Assembly: GCA_026985095.1 (NCBI GenBank)
Contig: JALSQW010000018.1
Coordinates: 87,989-151,988, forward strand
DNA from: Acidimicrobiia bacterium
GTDB taxonomy: Bacteria; Actinomycetota; Acidimicrobiia; Spongiisociales; UBA5794
Reading direction: 5' to 3'
Length of the DNA: 64,000 nucleotides
A program made the translations under genes and the position numbers. The number at the start of each line of letters is the position of its first letter. Positions within the stretch are counted from its first letter, which is position 1. Shown one piece after another: positions 54,168 to 61,784 of the stretch. The notes under the pieces are model-generated. The model was not told where the DNA came from and ran no database searches. It saw only the letters and a list, made by a program, of their open reading frames with translations.

Positions 54168-54942
54168 TCTCGCGTAGGACCCCGCCATCCACCTCGAGCG
54201 ACGCTCCCGTGATGTACGAGGCGGCCCCCGACAGCAGGAAGACGGCGGCGTTGGCGTACTCCTGCGACGTCCCGTAGCGTCCGAGGGGGATGTGGGCCTC
54301 GTTGGCGGCGCGCACCTCGGCGACGGTGATCCCGCGACGCGCGGCGGTGTCGGCGTCCAACGCGGCCACCCGCTCGGTCGCGATGCGGCCGGGGATGAGA
54401 TGGTTGACCCGGATGTCGGGGGCCCATTCGTCGGCGAGGGCCTTCGCCATCGCCGCCACGGAGGAGCGGAACACGCTCGACAGGAAGAGGGTCCGGATCG
54501 GCTCCCGAACCGAGACCGAGGTCATGAACAGCAACGACCCGCCGGATGCCAGATGGGGCCGGATCGTCGCCGCGAACGACAGCGCCGACCGCAACGTCGA
54601 GCGGTAGGCGGCATCCCAATCGTCGGGGCCCGTGTCGCCGAAGGCCCCCGGTGGAGGGCCGCCGGCGTTGGGGACCCCCAGGTCGATCCCTCCCCACCGC
54701 TGTGCTGCGGCGTCGATCCACGCGGCGACGGCACCGGCGTCGGCGACGTCGAGGGGCGTCTCGATCACGTCGGCTCGGGTCTCGGCCCGGATGGCGTCGG
54801 CAGCCTCGGTCAGCCGGTTCGCGTCCCGGGCGCAGATCGCCACCGATGCGCCTTCGCGCGCCAGTTCCAGGGCGATGGCGTACCCCAACCCTCCCGATGA
54901 GGCTGCCACCACGGCCCGCTTGCCCACCAACCCGAGATCCAT
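54160..54942 (-). CDS. SDR-family protein lacking the YxxxK catalytic pair
   Basis: A 260-residue short-chain dehydrogenase/reductase fold: nucleotide loop ASSGGLGYAIA (14-24), ICARDANRL, PNAGGP and the C-terminal ITGASLEVDGG. Where active SDRs have YxxxK, this protein reads S155-S-V-F-R159, so both Tyr and Lys are replaced. The following helix (KALADEWAPDIRVN) aligns normally. It may use a different chemistry or bind without oxidoreduction. ATG 54942 overlaps the menE stop by one base, so it is cotranscribed with menaquinone synthesis. Confidence 0.86.
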   Translation of the reverse strand: MDLGLVGKRAVVAASSGGLGYAIALELAREGASVAICARDANRLTEAADAIRAETRADVIETPLDVADAGAVAAWIDAAAQRWGGIDLGVPNAGGPPPGAFGDTGPDDWDAAYRSTLRSALSFAATIRPHLASGGSLLFMTSVSVREPIRTLFLSSVFRSSVAAMAKALADEWAPDIRVNHLIPGRIATERVAALDADTAARRGITVAEVRAANEAHIPLGRYGTSQEYANAAVFLLSGAASYITGASLEVDGGVLREIR

Positions 54943-56255
54943 CAGATGCTCCTCTCCGCTCCGCGCCCGGTCGCCGGGCCATGGTGCCACGGGACGGAGC
55001 CCCCCGCATCGCCGAACCGGCGGAGGATCGCCGCCCGGTCGATCTTGCCGGTCGCCAGGTACGGGAACGCCCGCAGCCGCATCCAGCGCCGCGGCACCTC
55101 GGCGGGACGGAGTCGCTCCCGGCACCAACCCGTCAACGCCCTCTCGTCGAGGTCGTCTCCGGCGACGACCGCGGCGCCGACGACGGCGCCCCACTCGGGG
55201 TCCGGGATCCCCACCACCGTCACCTCTGCCACGTCGGGATGCGATGCCACCACCTCCTCGACCCGTCCCGGATGCACGTTCTCCCCGCCGGAGACGATCA
55301 TGTCGTCGACACGTCCGAGCACGTGGAGCCGCCCGTCGGCGTCGATGCGGCCGAGGTCGGCCGTCCGGTGGGGGCGCATCCGGGGCGGCTCGCCGAGGTA
55401 GCCGACGAAGACCCCCGGTCCGTCGATGACGATCTCGCCGACGTCGCCGCCGGGCGCGTCGATCCGAACGTCGAATCCGTCGAGTGGACGACCGACGCTG
55501 CGGCGGTCCTGCCATGCCCGCTCCGGGGCGACCGTGGCGATCTGTGACGCGGCTTCGGTGGACCCGTAGGTGGGGAGGGGAACCAGGCCTGCGGAGAAGG
55601 CCCGATCGACGAGCGGCGCCGGACAGGCAGCCCCGCCGACGAGCACCCTCGTCCCCTCGTACGGACCTGGATCGGCGTCGAGGACCCGCCGCAGCATGGT
55701 CGGAACGAGACTGGCGAACGACACGGTGCGCAGCTCCGCCGCCACACGAGCGGGATCGAACCGATCGTGCAGGACCACGGTGCCGCCGACGGCGACCGAA
55801 CGCCACAGGATCGACAACCCGCCGACGTGGAACAGGGGCAGGACGAGCAACCAGCGGTCACCGGGTCCGTTCCCGAGGCGGTCCCGGGATGCCGACACGG
55901 CGGCGGCGACGTTGCCGTCGGTCAGGATCGCCAGGCGAGCCGACCCGGTGCTCCCGGAGGTCGGCACGAGCGTGTGGGCACCGTCGGGAACCGCGCCGGG
56001 CTCGAGGGCGCGGACGCGGCCGGGATCCCGGGGATCGACGACGAGCGCGGCGCCGTCCCCACGCCACGCGCTCCACAGGGCCACGACCGAGTCGATGTCG
56101 AGGCGAGGCTCGACGACGTCGATCCCGGTCCCCTCGACGGCTGCCGCGGCCAGCTCTGCGTACGTGACCGCGACGCCGTCCGCGACGAGCGCGGTGGCGT
56201 CGGGACGTCTTCGAGCCACGTCGTCGAGCCAGCTGCGGGGTGCGTCGCCGTCCAT
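54942..56255 (-). CDS. menE: o-Succinylbenzoate-CoA ligase
   Basis: Activates o-succinylbenzoate with CoA in menaquinone synthesis. It is a 437-residue ANL adenylating enzyme with the P-loop PTSGSTGSARLAI, the region PTYGSTEAAS, the hinge GRVDDMIVSGGENVHP and the C-terminal lysine motif YLATGKIDR. It is shorter than most acyl-CoA ligases, consistent with MenE. The identification leans on the divergent menB. ATG 56255 has TACTGT 6 nt upstream within the shared symmetric promoter. Confidence 0.87.
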   Translation of the reverse strand: MDGDAPRSWLDDVARRRPDATALVADGVAVTYAELAAAAVEGTGIDVVEPRLDIDSVVALWSAWRGDGAALVVDPRDPGRVRALEPGAVPDGAHTLVPTSGSTGSARLAILTDGNVAAAVSASRDRLGNGPGDRWLLVLPLFHVGGLSILWRSVAVGGTVVLHDRFDPARVAAELRTVSFASLVPTMLRRVLDADPGPYEGTRVLVGGAACPAPLVDRAFSAGLVPLPTYGSTEAASQIATVAPERAWQDRRSVGRPLDGFDVRIDAPGGDVGEIVIDGPGVFVGYLGEPPRMRPHRTADLGRIDADGRLHVLGRVDDMIVSGGENVHPGRVEEVVASHPDVAEVTVVGIPDPEWGAVVGAAVVAGDDLDERALTGWCRERLRPAEVPRRWMRLRAFPYLATGKIDRAAILRRFGDAGGSVPWHHGPATGRGAERSI

Positions 56256-56260
56256 GTCAC

Positions 56261-56267
56261 TACAGTA
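56261..56267. promoter_or_regulatory. Symmetric bidirectional -10 for menE and menB
   Basis: The heptamer TACAGTA reads TACAGT on the plus strand (56261-56266) and TACTGT on the minus strand (56262-56267). It lies 6 nt before menE ATG and 26 nt before menB GTG. One element thus fits the TANNNT rule in both directions. Confidence 0.5.
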
Positions 56268-56292
56268 TCGGGCCGTCGATCCGGAAGGCATC

Positions 56293-57186
56293 GTGGTCTC
56301 ACAGCTCTTCGATCCCGCAGCATGGGAGCCCGTCGAGGGGTTCGCGTTCGACGACATCACCTACCACCGCGCCCGGCAGATCGGCGCCGTGCGGATCGCC
56401 TTCGACCGCCCGGAGGTGCGCAACGCGTTCCGTCCCCGGACCGTCGACGAGCTCTACACGGCGCTCGACCATGCCCGCACCACCTCCGATGTCGGGTGTG
56501 TGCTGCTCACCGGCAACGGCCCCTCCCCCAAGGACGGCGGGTGGGCGTTCTGTTCGGGCGGCGACCAGCGGATCCGGGGACGGGACGGTTACCGCTACGC
56601 CGACGACCGCGGCGAGGTCGACGCGGCTCGACTCGGACGGCTCCACATCCTCGAGGTGCAGCGGCTCATCCGGTTCATGCCGAAGGTCGTCATCGCCGTC
56701 GTCCCCGGCTGGGCCGTAGGAGGAGGCCACAGCCTCCACGTCGTGTGCGACCTGACGATCGCGTCCCGCCAGCATGCCGTGTTCAAACAGACCGACGCCG
56801 ACGTCGCCAGCTTCGACGGCGGCTACGGTTCGGCCCTCCTGGCCCGCCAGGTGGGCCAGAAGCGGGCCCGCGAGATCTTCTTCCTCGGCCACGACTACAC
56901 CGCCGAAGAGGCCCATGCCATGGGCATGGTGAACCTCGTCGTCGACCACGCCGAGCTGGAGACCGCGGCGCTGTCGTGGGCGGCCGACATCGTCGCCAAG
57001 AGCCCGACGGCTCAGCGGATGCTGAAGTACGCCTTCAACCTCCCCGACGACGGCCTCGTCGGCCAGCAGCTCTTCGCCGGAGAAGCGACCCGCCTCGCGT
57101 ACGGGACCGACGAGGCCGTCGAGGGGCGCGACGCGTTCTTGGAGAAGCGCCCGCCGGACTGGTCCCGCTTCCCGTGGCACTACTGA
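56293..57186 (+). CDS. menB: 1,4-Dihydroxy-2-naphthoyl-CoA synthase
   Basis: Crotonase-fold enzyme closing the second ring of the menaquinone head. The 297 residues have the MenB-specific features GWAFCSGGDQRIRG, PGWAVGGGHSLH and ASFDGGYGSA, and the C-terminal WSRFPWHY. I choose GTG 56293 because GGAAGG lies 4 nt upstream; ATG 56254 is possible but overlaps the menE start and the shared -10. menA follows after 10 bp. Confidence 0.94.
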   Translation: MVSQLFDPAAWEPVEGFAFDDITYHRARQIGAVRIAFDRPEVRNAFRPRTVDELYTALDHARTTSDVGCVLLTGNGPSPKDGGWAFCSGGDQRIRGRDGYRYADDRGEVDAARLGRLHILEVQRLIRFMPKVVIAVVPGWAVGGGHSLHVVCDLTIASRQHAVFKQTDADVASFDGGYGSALLARQVGQKRAREIFFLGHDYTAEEAHAMGMVNLVVDHAELETAALSWAADIVAKSPTAQRMLKYAFNLPDDGLVGQQLFAGEATRLAYGTDEAVEGRDAFLEKRPPDWSRFPWHY

Positions 57187-57196
57187 CGTCGCGACC

Positions 57197-58099
57197 GTGA
57201 GCGACGCCACCACCTCGTCCCCGTCCGCGGCATGGCTCCTGGCGGCGCGCCCGCAGACGCTCCCGGCAGCCGCCGCACCGGTGATCGTCGCCGCAGCCCT
57301 CGCCGCCGCCGATGGCGTGTTCCGCTGGGATCGTTTCACCGTGACGCTGCTGGCCGCGGTCGCGATCCAGGTCGGGGTCAACTTCGCCAACGATCTCGCC
57401 GACGCCCAACGCGGCGCCGACACCGCCGACCGGATCGGCCCGACCCGTGCGGTGGCGTCGGGACTCATCGCTCCGTCGCAGATGAGGACCGGGATCGCCG
57501 TCGCCTTCGGGATCGCGACCATCCTCGGGGCGTACCTCGTCGCCGTCGCCGGATGGGTGATCGCCGTCATCGGAGTGGCATCGGTCGTGGCCGCCCTGGG
57601 GTACACGGGAGGACCGGCCCCGTACGGGTACCGAGGGCTCGGGGAGCTGTTCGTCTTCGTGTTCTTCGGCCTGGTCGCCACCGTCGGCGCCCGCTACGTG
57701 TACGACCGCACCGGCCCCACCGACGCCTGGATCGCCGGTGTCGCCATGGGCGCGTTGGCCACGGCGATCCTGGTCGCCAACAACCTGCGTGACATCGACA
57801 CGGACCGAGCCGCTCACAAGCGCACGCTGGCGGTCCGGCTGGGACGTGGTCGCACCAGGGTGCTGTACGCGGGACTGCTCGCCGCCGCGTACGCGACGGT
57901 GGCCGCGGGCGTCGTCGTCGGTTCCCTGCCTCCGGCGACGCTGTCGGTGCTCCTGACGGCTCCGCTCGCCGTCGGGCTGGCTCGTACCGCCTCGACCACC
58001 GACGCCGGGCCTCCCCTCATCGGCGTTCTCGTCGGAACGGCTCGCCTCCAGCTCCTCTTCGCCATGGTCCTGACCGCCGCCGTCCTCGCCGCTGGGTAG
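57197..58099 (+). CDS. menA: 1,4-Dihydroxy-2-naphthoate polyprenyltransferase
   Basis: An integral membrane prenyltransferase attaching the isoprenoid tail. The 300 residues have about eight or nine spans. Two Asp-rich motifs are present: NFANDLADAQRGADT (62-76) and NNLRDIDTDRAAHKRTLAVR. GTG 57197 follows menB with a 10-nt gap and no clear ribosome binding site. Its stop codon TAG is part of the -10 element of menD. Confidence 0.93.
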   Translation: MSDATTSSPSAAWLLAARPQTLPAAAAPVIVAAALAAADGVFRWDRFTVTLLAAVAIQVGVNFANDLADAQRGADTADRIGPTRAVASGLIAPSQMRTGIAVAFGIATILGAYLVAVAGWVIAVIGVASVVAALGYTGGPAPYGYRGLGELFVFVFFGLVATVGARYVYDRTGPTDAWIAGVAMGALATAILVANNLRDIDTDRAAHKRTLAVRLGRGRTRVLYAGLLAAAYATVAAGVVVGSLPPATLSVLLTAPLAVGLARTASTTDAGPPLIGVLVGTARLQLLFAMVLTAAVLAAG

Positions 58100-58102
58100 G
58101 CT
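58097..58102 (+). promoter_or_regulatory. Leaderless -10 element for menD (TAGGCT)
   Basis: TAGGCT ends 8 nt before GTG 58111 and includes the menA stop codon. Confidence 0.45.
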
Positions 58103-58110
58103 CCGCCTTC

Positions 58111-59766
58111 GTGGATCCCACCATCGCACTCACGACGAGGTTCGTCGCCGCCTTGGCCGATCTCGGCCTGCGCCACGGCATCGTGTCACCCGGTGCGCGC
58201 AACACGCCCCTGTCGCTCGCGTTCGCCGCCGAACCCAGGGTCGTGACCCACGTGGTCCACGACGAACGCAGCGCCGCCTTCGTCGCCTTGGGGATCGGCA
58301 AGGGATCGGGGCTTCCCGCGGCGGTGATCACCACCTCCGGAACGGCCGCGGCGCATCTCCTCCCGGCGATCGTGGAGGCTCGCCACGGCCGGGTGCCGCT
58401 GGTGGCGCTGACCGCCGACCGCCCCCCGGAGCTGCGGGGTGCGGGGGCCCCGCAGACGGTCGATCAACTGCACCTGTTCGGCGACAACGTCCGGTTGTTC
58501 CACGAGATGGGGGTTCCCGACGAGGCGACGGCGCGCACGGCCGCGTCGGTGGCGCTCCGGGTCTGGGACGCGGCGATGGATCCTCCCGGAGGTCCGGTCC
58601 ACGTCAATCTCCCGTTCCGTGAACCGTTGGCGATCCCCACCGAACCGGCGCCGTCTCCCCAGATCCGGTACGAGGCGGGCTATCGCCTTCCCGAACCTGA
58701 GGCGGTCGACCGCCTCGCCACTGCCCTCTCGGGCCGGAGGGCCCTCATCGTCGTCGGTGGTCCCATGCGGCCCGGGTTCGCCTCGGCCGCAGCCATGGTC
58801 GCCGCCGAGGCGCAGATCCCCGTCATCGCCGACATCCAGAGCCGGTTCGGGTCGCCGGCCACGATCGCGTTCGCCGACCTGGTCGTCTCCCGGGGCGTCG
58901 ATCCCTCCCTGACGCCCGACGTCGTCCTCCGGGTCGGCGGTCTCCCGACGGCCAAGGCCCTGTGGAGATGGCTCGAGACCTGCGGCGTCCCCCAGGTGTT
59001 CCTCGACGACGGCCCGTGGCGCGAGCCGCTGTCGACCGCCCACATGGCCGTCCGCGGCGATCCGGCGGCGACGCTGATCCAACTCGTGGGCCGGCTCGCA
59101 CCCGCCCCCGACGGCTGGCTCCGACGGTGGGTGGCGACCGATCGCGCGGTGGCGAAGCGGATCGAGCAGGCGTTGGAGTTCGAGCCCTTCCCGAACGAAC
59201 CGATGACCGCCCGCACGGTGGTGACCTCCCTTCCCCCTGCGGCGGTCCTCTTCGTCGGGTCGTCGATGCCGATCAGGGACGTCGATACCTTCGGAGGCGT
59301 CCCCCGACCCGACGTGACGGTCCTGGCGAACCGTGGCGCGAACGGGATCGACGGTGCGATCTCGTCGGCCGCCGGAGCGGCGATCGCCTCGGGTCGTCCG
59401 GTGGTCGCGCTCGTCGGCGACATCTCGGTCCTGCACGACGCGACCGCATTGGGGATCCTCGCCCGCGACGGTCTCGAGGTGACGGTCGTGGCGGTCGACA
59501 ACGACGGGGGCGGGATCTTCCACTTCCTCCCGCACGCCGAAGCCCTCGACGCCGAACGGTTCGAGATGCTGTTCGGGACTCCCCACGGCACGAACCTGAC
59601 CGCCGTCGCCGAGGCGTTCGGCGTCCCGGCGACGACCGCGACCGAACGGAAAGAGCTCCGGGACCTCGTCGCAACGCCACACGGCGGACCCCGACTGATC
59701 CGGATCCCGACCGACCGGGCGGCCAACGCCGAGGTGCACGCTCGACTCCGGGAGGCGGCCCGGTAG
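58111..59766 (+). CDS. menD: SEPHCHC synthase
   Basis: Thiamine-diphosphate enzyme adding succinic semialdehyde to isochorismate, the first committed step of menaquinone synthesis. The 551 residues have the MenD opening GIVSPGARNTPLSLAF, the catalytic Glu region VHDERSAAFVALG, TADRPPELRGAGAPQTVDQ and the ThDP/Mg motif VGDISVLHD with DNDGGGIFHFLP. GTG 58111 may use its own leaderless promoter as well as readthrough from menBA. It converges on menF, which makes its substrate. Confidence 0.95.
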   Translation: MDPTIALTTRFVAALADLGLRHGIVSPGARNTPLSLAFAAEPRVVTHVVHDERSAAFVALGIGKGSGLPAAVITTSGTAAAHLLPAIVEARHGRVPLVALTADRPPELRGAGAPQTVDQLHLFGDNVRLFHEMGVPDEATARTAASVALRVWDAAMDPPGGPVHVNLPFREPLAIPTEPAPSPQIRYEAGYRLPEPEAVDRLATALSGRRALIVVGGPMRPGFASAAAMVAAEAQIPVIADIQSRFGSPATIAFADLVVSRGVDPSLTPDVVLRVGGLPTAKALWRWLETCGVPQVFLDDGPWREPLSTAHMAVRGDPAATLIQLVGRLAPAPDGWLRRWVATDRAVAKRIEQALEFEPFPNEPMTARTVVTSLPPAAVLFVGSSMPIRDVDTFGGVPRPDVTVLANRGANGIDGAISSAAGAAIASGRPVVALVGDISVLHDATALGILARDGLEVTVVAVDNDGGGIFHFLPHAEALDAERFEMLFGTPHGTNLTAVAEAFGVPATTATERKELRDLVATPHGGPRLIRIPTDRAANAEVHARLREAAR

Positions 59767-59772
59767 CGCCCC

Positions 59773-61086
59773 TCAGGTCGCCGCGAGCAGCTCCAACAGG
59801 GGACGGAACTTCAGCCGGGTCTCGACGAGCTCGGCGTCGGGATCCGAATCGGCCACGATGCCGGCGCCTGCGTACACGACGGCACGGTCCGAGCCGAGCA
59901 GGCCGCAACGCAGTCCGATCGCCACCTCACCGTCGCCGGCGCCGTCGACCCACCCGACGCCACCGGTGTACCAGCCGCGGTCGATGCCCTCCGCCTTCTC
60001 GATGAACCGGACCGCCTCCTCCCGTGGCGTGCCGCCGACGGCGGGGGTGGGATGCAACGCGGCGACCAGGTCGAACAGATGCGTCGGACCCGACAGCCGG
60101 CCCTCGATCTTCGACGACAGGTGCTGAACGGTGGCCATCCGACGCAGGGACGGCTCGGCCGGCACCGTCAGATCGGACGTGTACGCCCCGAGCCGAGCAG
60201 CCACGTCGTCGACGACGATGGCATGCTCGAGGCGATCCTTGTCGCTCGCCATCAACGCCCGGCCGATCTCCCGATCCTCGACGTCGCCTTCCCCCCGACG
60301 AGCGGAACCTGCGAGGGGGTTCGACCGAACGATCTCGCCGGAACGGGATACCAGCAGCTCGGGCGAGGCTCCGACGAAGGTCGCCGCTCCCGATCCCCAA
60401 CCGAACCCGTAGCACCGGGGGTAGGCCGATACCAGATGGGCGAGCAGATCGAAAGGACGCGGCCGCAACGCGGAAGCGACGGTCACGGCTCGGGCCAGAA
60501 CGACCTTGTCGAAGCTCCCTGACCGGATCGCATCGACCGCCTCCGCCACCTCCAGACGCCAGGCGGTGACGCTCGGATGGGAGGCCACCACGTGGTCACC
60601 GACGTCAGGGATCCGAGGCGGTGCCGGGGCCGCCAGGTCCGCCAACGCGGCGAGGACGTCGGCCGGATCGTCGACCTCGGCGGCGATCTCCATCGTCCCC
60701 GACCAGCCGTCGCCGTCGCGTCGGGTGGTGAAGACGACGACCGGGAGAACGACCTCCGCCGCGGCGAACCCGTCCCAGGCACCATCGGTGGGTCCCGCGT
60801 CGGAGAACGAGAAGCCGACGAGGGCGCGCCGGTGCGGGAGGGTCCCGTCGAGGACGTCGCGGAGACGGGTGAACCGGTCCGCTCCGGCGGCGACGAACCG
60901 TTGCGCCGTGCCGAGGGAGACGGTGGCCTCGCCTTCGGGGTTGGAGAAGAACCGGACCGGCCCGAACGTTCCGTCCGCGGCCCGCGCCAGCTCCAGCGGA
61001 TCGACGTCACAGGCCGCGACCGGACGTCGGCCGGCGGTGAACGACGCGGCCAGTTCCTCGATCACGGCGCGGGGGATCAACGGCAC
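59773..61086 (-). CDS. menF: Isochorismate synthase
   Basis: Converts chorismate to isochorismate. The 437-residue chorismate-binding enzyme has VVLARAVTV, FVGASPELLVSRSG, SNPLAGSARRG, HAIVVDDV, HPTPAVGGTPREEA and the C-terminal GAGIVADSDPDAE. It resembles entC/menF-type isochorismate synthases; siderophore isochorismate synthases share these motifs, but the neighbouring menD favours MenF. GTG 61086 has TAGCAT 6 nt upstream. Confidence 0.92.
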   Translation of the reverse strand: MPLIPRAVIEELAASFTAGRRPVAACDVDPLELARAADGTFGPVRFFSNPEGEATVSLGTAQRFVAAGADRFTRLRDVLDGTLPHRRALVGFSFSDAGPTDGAWDGFAAAEVVLPVVVFTTRRDGDGWSGTMEIAAEVDDPADVLAALADLAAPAPPRIPDVGDHVVASHPSVTAWRLEVAEAVDAIRSGSFDKVVLARAVTVASALRPRPFDLLAHLVSAYPRCYGFGWGSGAATFVGASPELLVSRSGEIVRSNPLAGSARRGEGDVEDREIGRALMASDKDRLEHAIVVDDVAARLGAYTSDLTVPAEPSLRRMATVQHLSSKIEGRLSGPTHLFDLVAALHPTPAVGGTPREEAVRFIEKAEGIDRGWYTGGVGWVDGAGDGEVAIGLRCGLLGSDRAVVYAGAGIVADSDPDAELVETRLKFRPLLELLAAT

Positions 61087-61092
61087 GGCCGG

Positions 61093-61098
61093 ATGCTA
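61093..61098 (-). promoter_or_regulatory. Leaderless -10 element for menF (TAGCAT)
   Basis: On the minus strand TAGCAT ends 6 nt before GTG 61086. Confidence 0.55.
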
Positions 61099-61118
61099 CC
61101 TGTTCGTGCGACGCCCGT

Positions 61119-61148
61119 CCCCTTCGGGATACCGGGGGCCCGAAGGGG
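61119..61148 (-). terminator. Perfect 10-bp-stem hairpin after the CBS-BON gene
   Basis: CCCCTTCGGG (61119-61128) and CCCGAAGGGG (61139-61148) pair perfectly around a 10-nt loop. It begins 30 nt past the CBS-BON stop and lies just upstream of the menF promoter. There is no U-tract, but the stability and position fit a terminator. Confidence 0.6.
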
Positions 61149-61178
61149 CGGTGCGAACCCGCCCGAGGGGTCGCGCGG

Positions 61179-61784
61179 TCAGGCGCTCGTGTCGTCGATC
61201 CGCCACTCGAGCTCGTTGGCGACCCGCATCACCCCATCGAGCCTCCTGGCGAGCTCTTCGAGGAGCCGGGCCTCCGTCCGGGTCCCGATCTCACCACTGA
61301 GGGTGACCACACCGTTGCGCACGGACACCTCGATGGCGTCGGGGTCGACGAACAGGACCCTGCGGACGAGGTCCTCCTTGATCTCGTCCTCGATGACGTC
61401 GTCGGGTCGGGTGAACACCGAAACGACGTCGGATCGGGAGATGACGCCCAGGAGCCGACCCTCGTCGTCGACCACCGGGAGCCGCTTGACGTCTTGGGTC
61501 GCCATCGTCTTGGCCGCCTCGTAGAGGGTCGCTTCCGGTCCGATGGTCACGACACCGGTCGACATCACGTCGCTCACGTGCTCGACATCGGAGGGCTGCT
61601 CGGCGCGGTCGACCTCGAGACGGAGGAAGTCGGCTTCGGTGATGATCCCGACGAGGCGACGCGCCCCGTCGACGACGGGGAGCCCACTGACCCGGTTGCG
61701 GAACATCAGACGCGCGGCCTCGCGGATCCCGGTCTCGGGCGTCACGGCGATCACATCGGTCGACATGAGGTCGACGACCTTCAT
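61179..61784 (-). CDS. Tandem CBS-domain protein with C-terminal BON domain
   Basis: A 201-residue protein with two CBS motifs (about 8-60 and 72-125), each carrying the DVMST and GIIT/GVIS signatures, and a BON-like domain (about 135-195, with VRNGVVTLSGEIGTRTEARL). CBS pairs bind adenine nucleotides and act as energy sensors; BON domains bind membranes or ligands. The ATG overlaps the stop of the ADP-forming acyl-CoA synthetase gene (ATGA), which suggests a link to adenylate levels. A terminator-like hairpin follows. Confidence 0.9.
   Translation of the reverse strand: MKVVDLMSTDVIAVTPETGIREAARLMFRNRVSGLPVVDGARRLVGIITEADFLRLEVDRAEQPSDVEHVSDVMSTGVVTIGPEATLYEAAKTMATQDVKRLPVVDDEGRLLGVISRSDVVSVFTRPDDVIEDEIKEDLVRRVLFVDPDAIEVSVRNGVVTLSGEIGTRTEARLLEELARRLDGVMRVANELEWRIDDTSA

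Noticed and set aside
52140-54188. A 682-residue minus-strand frame opposite the M3 peptidase
   Set aside because: Antisense of a gene with an intact HEFGH site; no family features.
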